Shown here one piece after another: positions 46,678 through 58,262 of a stretch of DNA of 64,000 nucleotides. The notes below the pieces were generated by a model. It ran no database searches, was not told the origin of the DNA, and saw nothing but the letters and a program-made list of their open reading frames with translations. A program made the translations under genes and the position numbers. Where the stretch lies: NCBI GenBank assembly GCA_027924585.1, contig BSBM01000068.1, positions 8,166,501-8,230,500 of the forward strand. The letters run 5' to 3'. Source of the stretch: Larix kaempferi (taxonomy: Eukaryota > Streptophyta > Pinopsida > Pinales > Pinaceae). Position 1 is the stretch's first letter; each line of letters begins with the position of its first letter.

Positions 46678-49031
46678 CATTTTAAACATTATCCTTATTA
46701 TATGTCTGTAATTTTGTATTAATTTTTCGTTTCTTTTTCTACTAAAAAACATCATTTTATCGACCACTACTTAAGATGCTCACCTAAAGTAGTTATGTCC
46801 TCTACTTTTGGCATTGTTTTAACAACAATTGTAATGATAAAATCAATTGAATAAATCCATTATAATTATATACCATGTTTATAAGAATCAATATATCAAT
46901 GTTAATGCATTTTATTCTTGAAGCTATGGCCAATTCTATGGGAAAAACAACACAATGGTTTTGTCAAAATTAACCTAGTAATAAATGTTTCTTTAACTAA
47001 TTGGAATTATGTTAATTGCTATTATTTATCACAAAGATGACATGATTGTTTCCTCTCAAATGATGTAACACTATATATCCTAAGGCTATTTCCATAGACT
47101 ATCCTTCACTCCATCATCAAATGATTGTCCATGTACCATGAGCATCTTCCATTTTGAATGAGGCCTTTTGTCATCACTCCAATATGAAGACTAGGTGCAC
47201 TTCCCCTTTAATAAGTTCCAAAGGATCATGTGGAAGTGATGGAAGTTGAGAGTGGATCTTGGAATTGTTGACTTGTGCAGGCATGCACATGACTTGAGGC
47301 AGTGCGCAAAGGCATAGCGGAGACACGGTACGTGCACACTAATAAACGACTAAGTGAAAATGGTCTTGCGGAGAAATGATGGATGGGGGAAAAAGACTTA
47401 GGGTGTGTTTGGCTTGACGCATGGACCCAAGGAACCCATTAATTAAGTCAACTTGTGAAGTCAACACTTACTTCCGAAGCATGTTGTCCACTTGTGAGAG
47501 TTGGGTGTACGTCGAATTGGGCACATTTGTTGAGTGGACACACTTGTGGGAGTTGAGTGCACGTCGGCTTAGGCACACATGAGATTTGGGTGCACGTCAG
47601 CATGGACACACTTAAGTTGACATCTTTTCCTTGGGTCCACCTTGGCAAGGGTGTACCATATAAATTCAATTTGGGAAAGTGCAAAAATGAGGCAAGCTAT
47701 TCAAGCAAGAATACAATGGAAGTCGGTCAGGAAAAGCTAGCACGAATTGGGTGCAATATTTTAGGACGTAGTAGCATGAGTTGGGTGCACTATGTTAGGA
47801 AAGAGTAGCACAAGTTAAGTGCATTCTACTGAGATGAAGTAGCACAAATTGGGTGCAATATATCGAGACAGAGCAAGGTGATTTGGGTGTATCCTATCGA
47901 GACACAGTAGCATGAGTTGGGAATAGTTTGTCATGTTGAATTAGCACGACTTGGGAAAAATTTGCTGAGACAGAGCAACGTGAATTGGACACAACCTACT
48001 GAGGCATAGTAGCACAAGTTGGGAACAGTCCGTCAAGTCAAAATAACATGACTCGGGTGTAGTATGCTGAGACAGATCATCATGATTTGGGAGCAGTATG
48101 CCGAGACATGGTAGCATGAGTTGGGAACACTTTGTTGGGAAAGAGTAGTATGACTTGGGCACACTTCCAGGAAAAATTTGTTGAGTTAGAGTAGTGTGAA
48201 TTGGATGCATCGGGTGACATACATAGTCAAGAAGGATGGGTGCACTTGGTGCTGAGTAGGAGTATTGAAGTACGCAATACTTAATGCAATGAAGAAGTCG
48301 AGATGTGTGTCGAGGTAGTTTCGTAGACACATCAGAGGTTATATGTGTAGAAAGTGGGGGATTCCTTGGAATCTTTGCTTGAGGAGTCGGGAAAAAGTGT
48401 TTGGGGGTGTCTAGACTATCTTGTAAGCGTATTTGTTGGGTTGGGAAAAATCATTTGATGTGCCTTGTACTATATGTAACATTCTTCATAATGAGTTTGG
48501 GTGCCTAGTTTTGGCACCACCATACTTGTTGTCTCTTGTGTATATTGTTGGATACTTCTTGGTGAAAAGAAAATATTGTTGGATACTTGTACTGTGATGA
48601 CAATGTGTAATGTTTAATTGTGTAATTGGTTAAGTGTTGAACTTATTGTAGTGCAAGTGACTGGTGGTTGAATAAGTTGAGTAGGGGTTTGCAGCGACCT
48701 AATAGGTTGTAGCTCAAGGTGTAGTTATGAGTAGACCTTGAATGGATAGGAAATTGTAATATTCGCAAGTAGGCCAAGTCCTTGCAGACGAGGAACACCG
48801 ATGCTGCACGTTCACTCGAATTGAAAGCAAAAAAACTTGGGACACTACTCCTAATATCTTGACACCTTTCCTCCTCATGAAGAAAGCATTGATTTACAGT
48901 ATATGATTTACAATGGACCTCATTTTTCGGGTTTTATTTTGAGAATAAACCACAAAATATATACTAATTTAGAAAAACAAAATCAATCAAAAACAACAAA
49001 CCAAAATTAAAAATCCTCTAAAGAAGGAATA
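46678..49031. repeat. Non-coding right flank of X locus, copy B
   Basis: Continuous match to 8564-10985. The minisatellite is at 47715-48205. Before it, 47450-47620 has shorter degenerate repeats around CACTTGTGRGAGTTG, also present at 9360-9500. Confidence 0.8.
47715..48205. repeat. Degenerate 34-bp minisatellite, copy B
   Basis: Counterpart of 9605-10095, with the same TAGCATGAGTTGGG core. Confidence 0.75.
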
Positions 49032-50633
49032 TGTTGGCTTGTATAACTGTTCTTTAGGTTTTCTATAAAGACCCAGGTTCTGCATGGTTCGAGGAACCAA
49101 CAAAACCCATTTTCACCAATCCTTTCGGAAACCGTCTGCAAACATACTGAGGTCTCACCCAAGGCGAAGCAATGGGGGGGTTGCGGAATCACGTTTCCAC
49201 AACTAGGTGATAAGTGTTTAAACAGATTGGAAAACATCGCGCTACGGGAATTGCGCTACAGACTTCGGACTGCGCGAAGTTCCACTTCTTCACGACAAAC
49301 ACTTAGGCTATCACGCATCCAAGGACTGGACGATGGGGGAAGGTTACTTCAATGGTGGTACAGTGCAACCGAGTATGCGCTTCCTCTTGGGTACTTAACC
49401 ACTTTAATGGATATTACTTAATGTAAAGAAAAATTGACGATAGGATAACGCCACAGAGACTTCGCTCCTCTTACAACTTATGCCGCTTAATAGATCTTAC
49501 ATAATGTAAAAGACACACTCAACAACAAAATATCTTACAACTCTTGCGAACGTATACACTATGACAACCAACGATATCACTGTGCACTTCTGGTGCTACG
49601 CTAAGTGTTTATCTGATTACCTCATACATTCATGTACTGTGAATTACTTGTGCATTCAACTGTCCATTCATACATGTGGTCACTTAACATATTATTCCCA
49701 TCTCTATCTTTGTGGCGAATACATATAAAAGCAACAATTCATGCATTCATAAACTGAATCTCAACCATTCACATAACCAAATACACATAAATAAAAGCAT
49801 ACAATCAATCGCATAACACAGGATTTAACGTGGTGCACCCCCAGGATGGGAGCTACATCCATAGGAACTGTTGTTGTATTATCTTTGGGAAGGGTACAAC
49901 AGTTCCAGTCTGCGCACTCAGTTGCAGACTCTCTCCTCTCTCTGTAGGTCTCTGCACACGCAACTACAGAGCCTTTACAATGGCATTCAACAATGCAAAA
50001 CAAGTATTACTTATGATTTGGCAATTCACAATTAACCCATTCCCTTACAAAATATGCCATTTTATAGATCATGCCCTTAGGTCACATCTTTACAATGCAT
50101 AGGCTAAAAAACACTAAGGTTACCCAAAAAACCGTCATGGTTACTTCGCTAATCAGGACTATTAGGCTCTGATAGCGACTTCTCCATCGTGTCCATCCTC
50201 TGCGCGTGGTCATGTCGCTTTCATCCTGCCCTGCCGACCACACGCTTACTGTCGCTTTCATCCTGTCCTTCCTTCTCTAACGACTTTGTGAGGTTGGTTC
50301 ATGTCATGCTTCCTCTACTCGTGTGACCAGTCGCTTTCCTTCCGCACCACTCCTTACCCTCGTGATGGGGGAATCATGGAGCATTTCGACAAAACGGGTC
50401 ACTTTTGCAGCTTGACCTTCCCTTCATTCTTTACCCAAAATAGGTTCCCTCCTGGCACATCGCGGAACCGGACCTCAGCTGCACGGTTCCCATCCTGTCA
50501 ATACTGCGTTGTGCTCAACTTCGCATCTTCCAAAACTGACTTACCAAAAATGCCTTCATCTAAGCTACGCTGCAGCTCCAAAACTGTTCTAAAAAATTCC
50601 TTACTCTGGGCCAGGCCCAACAGGCCCCTAACA
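49032..50633 (-). repeat. 3' LTR of family I element on minus strand (1.6 kb)
   Basis: Plus-strand ends are TGTTGGC and CCCTAACA, the reverse of the left-hand LTR ends. Central parts such as the TATA region and the CACCACGTTAAAT block match 4240-4620. Confidence 0.85.
50060..50066 (-). promoter_or_regulatory. Putative LTR TATA box
   Basis: TATAAAA on the minus strand, aligned with 4327-4334 of the sister LTR. Confidence 0.5.
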
Positions 50634-50634
50634 C

Positions 50635-52131
50635 TTACATGTGGCTCATCCCCGAGACACTCTCAACTTCTGCTTCTCCTAGCTGCTCTTCTTCTTGTGG
50701 AGCTAACTTAGTAGTGAATTCTTGATAGGTTGTGCTCAGCTTAGCAACCGTATCCTTGGAATCCTATTTAATAGTTTTGATGGTGTCTAACACATCCAGC
50801 TCTATGTCATCCTCAGTTTTCTCTTTAACTGAATCATGCACGTCGTGGAGCTCTGTTAGTTTTTGTTCAATGTTCTGCGATATCTCATGGGCTTCCTCTT
50901 ACAGGGACTTCGATTTATCTCCCGCTCCAGCCTCCCTGTCTCTCAATACTTGAAGTTCTTTTTTTAGTTCTCTGACTTTCGGATATCTGCGGAGTCTATC
51001 CCTTGGCTGCACGGCCTTCACCTCCGTGTTCAGGGCATCTAATGCAGATTTCCTTTCCTTCAAATTTTTTTGTACCTCTTGTAGCTCAGGATCCTCTTCC
51101 AGTGCAGTAAATGTTCTTGTTGCCTCCTCTAGCAAGGTTTGGCACTTAGCCACTTCACTGGCTATACTCTCTACGACAGCTTTCACTTCCGCTTCTCTAA
51201 TTTGTTGTTGATCAGGTGGTGTCTTCGGCTGATTCTGCTCTTCCAAGGAGATGATCTTTGCTTGGTAATCAGTCTCCATATATTTCAACTCATCCTTAAG
51301 ATCGCTGACCACCGAGCCGATCTTAAGGATAGTATCCGTGGGCTCCGGATGCTCTTCGCATTCTGGTATCTCTGCGCAGACCGAAAGGACAGTATGTTCT
51401 ATTATCCTTCGTCGGTCCTCTTCATCTTGAACTGCCATGGTCTTCTTTAAGCTTGCTTCCTGCAGCTACTTATAATTTGCATATAACTCATGGTGCTGGT
51501 TCAAAGAGACTACATTTCTCTCATGGATCTCCTCCACAACCTGCAGATGCAGATTGTGTAGGCCCTCCATTGGAAGCATCGCCATATCGATGTCCACATG
51601 CTCTATGTCCTTCGCATCCAAAGCTAACTGTTCGCACGGGAACCTTATACTTAGCGGGTCTAGTTGGACTATGCACGACTTCAGTGGCAAGGTTAGGGCT
51701 AGAGGTGTTTTCTTTGGATGCTAAGTGTCCCATGAACTTCCTTCCATTTTTGAGTCTCACGGTAAGGGCAAGCTATGCTGGACTTGCTCAAACTTCTCTG
51801 TTATGCCTTGCAGCGTGATGAGATTCTTCTGTAAACTTTCCTGGATTGCCTCATCCTTACTATCTTTGAGGTTCAGCGCATCTTCTAGGTGCGCGGTGAC
51901 TGTGGATGCAATCATCTCGTAATCGTCATCATGGAGCTTCACTTCTGACTGGCCGTTTACAACCTTTTGCTTCTTTTTCTGTACTTTCTCCTGTGCGGAG
52001 CTTCCTGGCTCGTTCCTTTTTCCTGACAGTGACTCTTCAAAAATTGGTGTTGGAATGGGACTACTTTCTTCAGAGTCATTGTCAATGATCATAGGTCCTT
52101 TGAACTTCCACTCATCTATCCATTCCTTCAT
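50635..52131 (-). pseudogene. 3' ORF B, coiled-coil protein of unknown function
   Basis: The frame opens with ATG at 52131, which overlaps the stop of ORF A by four bases (ATGA), and ends at 50635-50637, one base before the LTR. A handful of in-frame stops (for example 51757-51759 and 50899-50901) break it into pieces of 124, 74 and 179 codons. The sequence is rich in Glu, Lys and Gln. Long stretches such as EEATRTFTALEEDPELQ look helical and coiled-coil. There is a Lys-rich stretch near 51980 (VQKKKQKVV). The sister element keeps only the last part (2722-3736). No enzyme motif is seen; an accessory or structural role is a guess. Confidence 0.7.
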
Positions 52132-53540
52132 GATGCCAGGTCAATACCTGCTTCACCCATGTGATAGTTCCCTTGGAACCATTCTAGATTCATTTTCTGC
52201 GCCTTCGTTGAAATGTGGATGGAATGCATGTCAGTGTAAAAAATTATAGTGCGAGTATATTTAGATGTTACCTGCTTGGCTATGCACAATGCGCGAATGA
52301 TGACATCGCACAACTGCTCATAGTATGTGTGAAATACTTTATTCGACGCGTACTGTCTCTCTGCCATCAGATTTGCCCAAAGATTCACATACCTTGGTCC
52401 TCTACAGTCAGTGATAGCAGTGGTGTGGCCAACATAGTGTTTCAGGTCCTTCCATCCCACAAAAGAAATAAACACCATCAACCAGGTAAAGTGGAAGTTG
52501 CTTCCGCGTATCTGTGTGTCATGCACATCTTCAAGAAATTCATTAAGCAGGTATTGGCACCAGTTAAATCTTCTGCCCGCCGCAGCCTTCTCCCCAAGGA
52601 GAACCGCTCCATCTGGTACTTCAGTAGGTCTTTCCTTTCTCAAAATTTTTCCTTCTAGAAGTTGTGTTACGAACCACGTAGCATTATCAGCGATATCATC
52701 CATGACGAATCCTCTTTTTCCTTTCAGGTTACTGTGTGTTGACTTCATCTGCGCAGAAACCTCCTTGTCCTGGCTCTTTCCTTGAAAGAATTGCTTAGGA
52801 TCCTCGTGTTGCTTGATTAGCCCTGTGATGTGGTGGATCAGGTCGATGTTCAGGTCGAAGTTCCCATCCAACCACAGATAGCCTTGGTGTGTGCGCGAGA
52901 TGAGTGTGTGCACCACCACATTTAGTTCTGGGCTCTGATCAAAGTGCGGGAGCCTCAACAGGTTCAACAATCCTGATTCTACTACTTCAGATAACCAATT
53001 TTGCACGACCATCACATAATTTCCCTTCACATCCTTCTTCCAACACATATACTAATATGGCTGAAATTGCTGGTACCTCAGCTCGACCGGCTCTTTTTGC
53101 ATTTGAAGTAAGTCGTGGTCCTCGAACTTGCATTCTGTGATTTTTCCCAACATATTTTTCTCTACCTTCACATGCTTGGATATTGGTGGAAGCGGTATTT
53201 CATGCTTCGCATTCTTGGATAGCTTAACGGCCGGTGCATCTTGTGCATGCGGAGAGATATACTGAGGTGTCAAAGTGAGTGGGATTTCCTTGTCGCTGAG
53301 CGGAACTTCTGGCAGCATGGAGCTCATCTTCTTTGCTTTTGTATTCTCCACCGCTGGCTCTTTACCCTTGTCTTGCATAGTTGTGGAATGTCGTGGTGAT
53401 TGTTGTGAACCTTGTCCTTGCTCAGTAACAACCTTCTTAGAGAGGGTTCTCATCAACCCTTCAATTCCTCTATGCTTAAACACCCTCACAATGTCCTTGA
53501 CTGTGAATTCTTGCTCAATAGAGGAAATTTCAGATATTCA
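52128..53540 (-). pseudogene. 3' ORF A, env-position protein of unknown function
   Basis: The frame runs from about 53540 (first candidate codon at 53489 is GTG) to the stop at 52128-52130, with one in-frame stop at 53052-53054. The N-terminal 145 residues are basic and low-complexity. The 306-residue C-terminal part is globular-looking (WLSEVVESGLLNLLRL, LWLDGNFDLNIDLIHHITGL, RYVNLWANLMAERQY). Position between integrase and the 3' LTR is where Athila-type elements carry an env-like ORF, but I see no clear signal peptide or membrane anchor, so env function is not supported. Confidence 0.7.
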
Positions 53541-54111
53541 CTGGATAATCTCTTAACAGTCTGACGGGATCACTTAGCACTCGCTGTAAACAAATTCAAG
53601 CTATGGATCGCAGGAAAATTTATGAGTTTCAGTAACACCTACGAGTCCAAATACAATGATATTTATAGGCGCAGTTGAGCCTTAGCCACACCCATGAACG
53701 ACTAGAATTCAATGGAATATCCGTTGGCCAAATCCTCTAATGATTCAAGTCCTCTCCTTCATTTACTGATTCAAAACGGTTATTTTTTCGTTAAATGCCC
53801 AAGCAGTCGTCGGCAAAATCACTATATAACGGCTAGTTTTCCGACTGACATTGTAGGGGCTAGTTTCTTGGAGTGTTGCATCCAACTGCACGGCGGGTCA
53901 TTACTAATCCGGCACAGTTACTTCACGGTGTCGTGCTTCGCGGTTCTGAACTTTGCATCTTCTCTTCTTTATTGGATCTGCGCAACTACGTTTTGTGATC
54001 TTCATGGTACATGGTTCTTCTTTTCTTTTCTTTCTCTCTTCTTCTTTTTTTTTTTTTTACTTCCTAGCTTCATTACTACTAAGGGTTCTGCAAAGTTGGG
54101 CTATCCTGATG
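53541..54111 (-). other. Spacer between integrase and 3' ORF A
   Basis: Non-coding on the minus strand. A 140-codon plus-strand frame here overlaps a homopolymer T tract near 54040 and has no recognisable domain. This could hold a subgenomic splice acceptor or promoter for the 3' ORFs, but no specific site is identifiable. Confidence 0.5.
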
Positions 54112-55439
54112 GGGTTTTATCCTACTTCTATTAACCAATCCAGGTAGATTGTCTCTAGATAACGTGACTAACTGAACTGCGCCACCATTAGTAACATGCA
54201 CAACAGTATATGGGCCAATCCAATGCATTTTAAACTTGCCAGAAAATTTCATAAACTTGCTATCATACAGGAGGACTAGGTCACCTACCTGAAAGGACTT
54301 GTTTTTTATATGGAGATCATGCCATGCTTTTTCTATATCTTTCTACACTTGTTGGTGAAAGCCTACGATGAAGCGATCTTCCTCCAACCCAATCAAGTGT
54401 AGGAGCCTTTCTTCTAGTGCCTCGTGATCTTCCATGCCTGTAAATGCATCTATTATCAAGTTGGGTACAATATACTCCATAGGCATTACTGCTTCCTGTC
54501 CATAGGCCAATATGAAAGGTGTATGGACTGTCAACTTCTTACAAGTAGTCCTGTACGCCCATAACACAGCTAGAATGTGCAGATCCCAGTCGTCCCTGTT
54601 GACATTGCATACCTTTGTCAGCGCAGTATCCAATACTTTATTGAAAGCCTCAACAGTTCCATTTTCCCGCGGATGATATGGCGTACTCCTCTGATGATGA
54701 ATGTGGAACTCTTCAGTCAAGGCCTCAATAGTTCTGTTCAGAAAATGAGTGCCTTGATCACTCATCAAAATATTTAGGCATCTAAACCTAGTATGGATGT
54801 TCTAAAAAATGAACTGCACGGCAGTAACTGCGCTACAGTCCGTCACTGGCTTAGCTTCTGCCCATCTGGTGAGATAATTAGTTGCAATTATAATGTATCT
54901 CGCACCAGTCCTTTTTCCCGGTGGGTTAATGGGTCCCACGAAATCAATAGCCCATTTCTCGAATGCCTGAAGTGTCATTTACGGATTTCATCTCTCTGTG
55001 ATGGTCATCCTGTCCTCTGACAGACATCGTAGCTCTAGCAATGTTCTTTTTCATCTTTATGAATAGTAGGCCACCATAGCCCTGCTCGCAATATCTTCTG
55101 CGCAGTGGCTCTTCCTGCGTAGTGACCTCCCAATGCAACTAAATGTGCATCATCCAATATGAATAGCTTCTCGTGCTCTAACACGCATCTTCGCAACACT
55201 TCATCTGGTCCCAACTTATATAATTGACCTACGATTATAGTGAAGTCTATTGCTCTGACTACCAGTTGCTTCTTCTGCTGCGTAGTGAACTCTGTGGGTG
55301 CCAATCGTATAGTAAAAAAGTATACAATGTATTTATAGTAGTCGTCTATGATATGAATAGCAAATAACTGTGCGTCAGGCAAATTATCTTCAAGATTGGT
55401 TGGTTCTTCGCCTGACTCAATCCTTGAAAGATGGTCAGG
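54112..55439 (-). pseudogene. Integrase of minus-strand family I element
   Basis: Order right to left: zinc-binding region (GGHYAGRATAQKIL, WWPTIHKDE) ending at a stop near 55035, core with [13 protein letters not shown] near 54940, second catalytic Asp in [10 protein letters not shown] near 54765, catalytic Glu in [10 protein letters not shown] near 54650, and a GPY-like C-terminal module (FKMHWIGPY) near 54210. Stops at about 55035, 54800 and 54340 and at least one frameshift (between 55035 and 54768) disable it. All three catalytic residues can still be seen. Confidence 0.88.
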
Positions 55440-56990
55440 TCCTAAGTTCAATCTGCCTAGTTTAACCACAATTTCAAATTCATACTCCTAGAAGAACAAC
55501 AACCATCTGCACATTCTCCCCCCTAACACTAGATTATTGACCAAGTATTTCAGAGCTGAATGGTTAGTGTGCATGGAGAAGTGAGAACCCAACAAATAGT
55601 GCCTGAATTTCTGCAGTGCGTATACCATAGCTAAGCCCTCTCATTTAGTGGTCGTGTAGTTATTTTCTGCTGAAGATAGATTCCTACACGAGAATGCAAT
55701 GGGGTGATCAATAACTCCTTCGCCTAGTTGAGTGAGCACAACGCCCAACACTATAGATGAAGCATAAACATGTACATGGAATGGCTTATCCCAATCTGGA
55801 AAAACTAGGATTGGCGCAGTTACCATATTCTCCTTCAGTGTGTCTAGTCCTTGCTCACATTCTGTGTTCCATATGACCTGCGCTTCTTTCTTTAGCAGTT
55901 TCTCCATTGGCGTGGTTATCTGCGCATAACCCTTAATGAACTTTCTGTAATAACCTGTATGTCCCAGTGTCGTGCGAAGCTGCTTTACTGAATTCGGTGC
56001 AGGTAAATCCACAATCACTGTGATCTTCGTAGGATCAACCATCAAACCTTGTATGCACACGATGTGTCCTAGTAGAATAGCATAGGGCACACATAAAATA
56101 CATTTCTTTAAGTTCAATGAAATTTGATGTTCTCTGCACTTAGCTAACATCACTCTTAGGTTTTCAAAATGGTTCTTCAACAAACCAAAGACAGTCCAAT
56201 CATCAAAATAAACCTCTAAGAACTTATGGATAAAGTCCTTGAATGCATCCACAACAACTCTGGAAAATATGGCAAGTGCATTCTTCAAGCCAAAGGGCAT
56301 AACAGTGTACTGATATGATCCCCATTTAGTAGCAAATGTTGTCTTATGCCTGTCTGCTGGATCAATCTTGATCTGATGATATCCAGAGAATCCATCAATG
56401 AATGAGTAGGCCTCATTTCCGCCCACATTGTCTAATACTTCATATGTAAAAGGAGTAGGAAATGGGTCGTGCAGCGAAGAATCATTTAGCTTCCTTAGAT
56501 CTACACAGATCATGATTTCACCTTTAGTCTTTTTATCTTGGATAACCATTGGGCTTATCCACTTTGATTCTTCAACAGGCTCGATGATCCCTGCATCAAG
56601 CATCTTATCAATCTCTGCCTTTACTCTTTCTTTATATCTAGGTTTTAGTTTATAAGGCCTTTTCTTAACAGGCTTCATGCCTGGCTTGAGAGCTATTTTC
56701 ATAACACCCAAGTCGCCAAAAATTCCTTTCATTTTGGCAAACTTCGTTGGAAATAAATCCTGATACTCATGGAGAAGTTTGGTGATCTGCGCGACCGTCG
56801 CATCATCCCAATAATCTCTAATGGATGCAAACTTCATCTCTTCGCTTGTGCCATTTTTCACTTCTCTTGTCTTAACAGGTCCACTCATATCTGGAATTTC
56901 CAGTGGAGGTCCCTCTACATCACGCATTCCCTCTGACTCAGGTATGTTGCCATTGCACAGATCCTCCTCATCGCTCTCTTCTTGTTCTTC
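55440..56990 (-). pseudogene. Reverse transcriptase and RNase H of minus-strand family I element
   Basis: A 429-codon open stretch at 55641-56927 has the RT blocks KRPYKLKPRYKERVKAEID, ICVDLRKLN, SFIDGFSGYHQI, VMPFGLKNA and the catalytic VYFDD. RNase H begins with FHVHVYASSIVLGVVLTQL, in which the usual catalytic Asp-Ala-Ser is changed to Tyr-Ala-Ser. A TGA at 55641-55643 falls in the block that normally reads TEREGLA, where CGA to TGA would explain it. A further stop follows near 55488, then the RNase H end (NLGPDHLSRIE) near 55440. Confidence 0.92.
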
Positions 56991-58260
56991 TTCATTTTTA
57001 GTGAGGTTATAGCATTCAAAGGCATGTTCTATCTACGTTCCTCATTCTCGTTGTAGTTTCATAGGTACCTTTACATCTTCAAACACCCTTTCTTTGATTT
57101 CTTCTAATGCCTCGTTTATACATGGGCATTCGGTTTTGAATATCCTTTCTTTGATAACTTATAGAGCTTCGTTTATGCTTGGGCTTTCATCTTCAAAGCT
57201 AAAAGTTATCTGGAAGTTCACAGTCAACATAGCCCATTCAGTTGTTCATCGGCAAAGCTCCATGTCTGTATACCAATCCTCTGGAATCCGGTCTAATGTG
57301 TGCACAAATAGATGAACCCATTCTATCTACGGTCTCTTTATCCATGCTTCCGAATAGATCTCTACGTGATCCCTTGGACTTGTCTGTCCATTGTACTTTA
57401 CCATGGTCAGCGCAGTGTTTTCCATGAATTTGATTTGCATCATATTCCTACAAAGATCCCATGTGGTCAAAGTCTGCTTATGCATAGCCCACCATCTGGC
57501 AGGTGTCTCATGTAGTGCTATATCTAGTGCTGGTATGCGATGTTCAGCTGCAACTGATATAGTCTATTCTTGAATAAATGAATAAACATTAGTCGAACCA
57601 TCATAGGTGGGGATTGGACTTACCTTAGTTCCAATCCAACGCAGTGACTTTGTGATCTGCGTGCATCTTCTTGCAGATACTTCATGCATACTGCTTTGCC
57701 AATTTTCCAGTCCTGCATCAGAGTCTGATACGCAAGAACTATCACATCTCCAACTAAGTGTTCCATCCGTCGTAGGATTAATGTAGTCATCTTGATTCGC
57801 AGTCATCTTGTAAATGCGGTCAAGATCCTGTGCTCTAGATTCTTCCTGAATCGACTCACTATATCTTTCTCCTTGTGAAGGGTCCAATGGTGCAATGACC
57901 CTAATATCTTGTCCTTCAAAGATCATCTTCTTGGTCTTCAGATTTATCATGGCGAGGTTATCCATCGCCCAATCTATACCCAACAGTGCTGGATAAGGCT
58001 AACTATCATCCAAAATTTCGATAACCTTGAAGTATGCATGACTTCGCACTCCATCGATGTCAACAATAATATTGGCTAATCTCCCAAAAGGTATGACTTT
58101 CTGCTAGTTGGCCAATCTCAACTGTATGGGTGACCATGACAACTATGGTCTCCCCATCTGCTTCCATGTCTGCTTAGTCAAGACATTTACCTCCGACCCT
58201 AAGTCAAGGATGATCTCATCCATTTTGTAGTCTCCTATCTACGCATTAAGCCTCATTTCT
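56991..58260 (-). pseudogene. Protease and second capsid-like segment, family I
   Basis: Protease: IILDLGSEVNVLTK near 58220-58190, then LLGIDWAMDNLAMINLKTKK near 57985-57930; the D-L-G active site is usual for this group. Downstream in the same frame, 57700-57020, lies a segment with PTYDGSTNVYSFIQE, ARWWAMHK, LCRNMMQIKF, WVHLFVHTLDRIPEDWY and TFSFEDE. Its pattern of hydrophobic residues and W/F positions resembles a Gag capsid core rather than pol. A short direct duplication (INEALEEIKERVF type) follows near 57110. About five stops interrupt the region. Confidence 0.75.
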
Positions 58261-58262
58261 CT

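Larger units (their letters stand above)
42478..49031 (+). repeat. X locus, most complete copy (copy B)
   Basis: 42478-44770 matches 21278-23030 (copy C), and 44700-49031 matches 6583-10985 (copy A). The unit therefore contains a non-coding left flank, a decayed chromovirus pol and LTR, and a 2.35-kb right flank with minisatellite. It is interrupted by a small insertion at 42985 and ends at the family I element at 49032. Confidence 0.85.

Noticed and set aside
52128-53048. Calling 3' ORF A an envelope gene
   Set aside because: Only its position fits; no signal peptide, fusion peptide or membrane anchor is apparent.
53712-54134. 140-codon plus-strand frame inside the family I element
   Set aside because: It is antisense to the element, ends in a homopolymer-encoded Phe run and has no domain.
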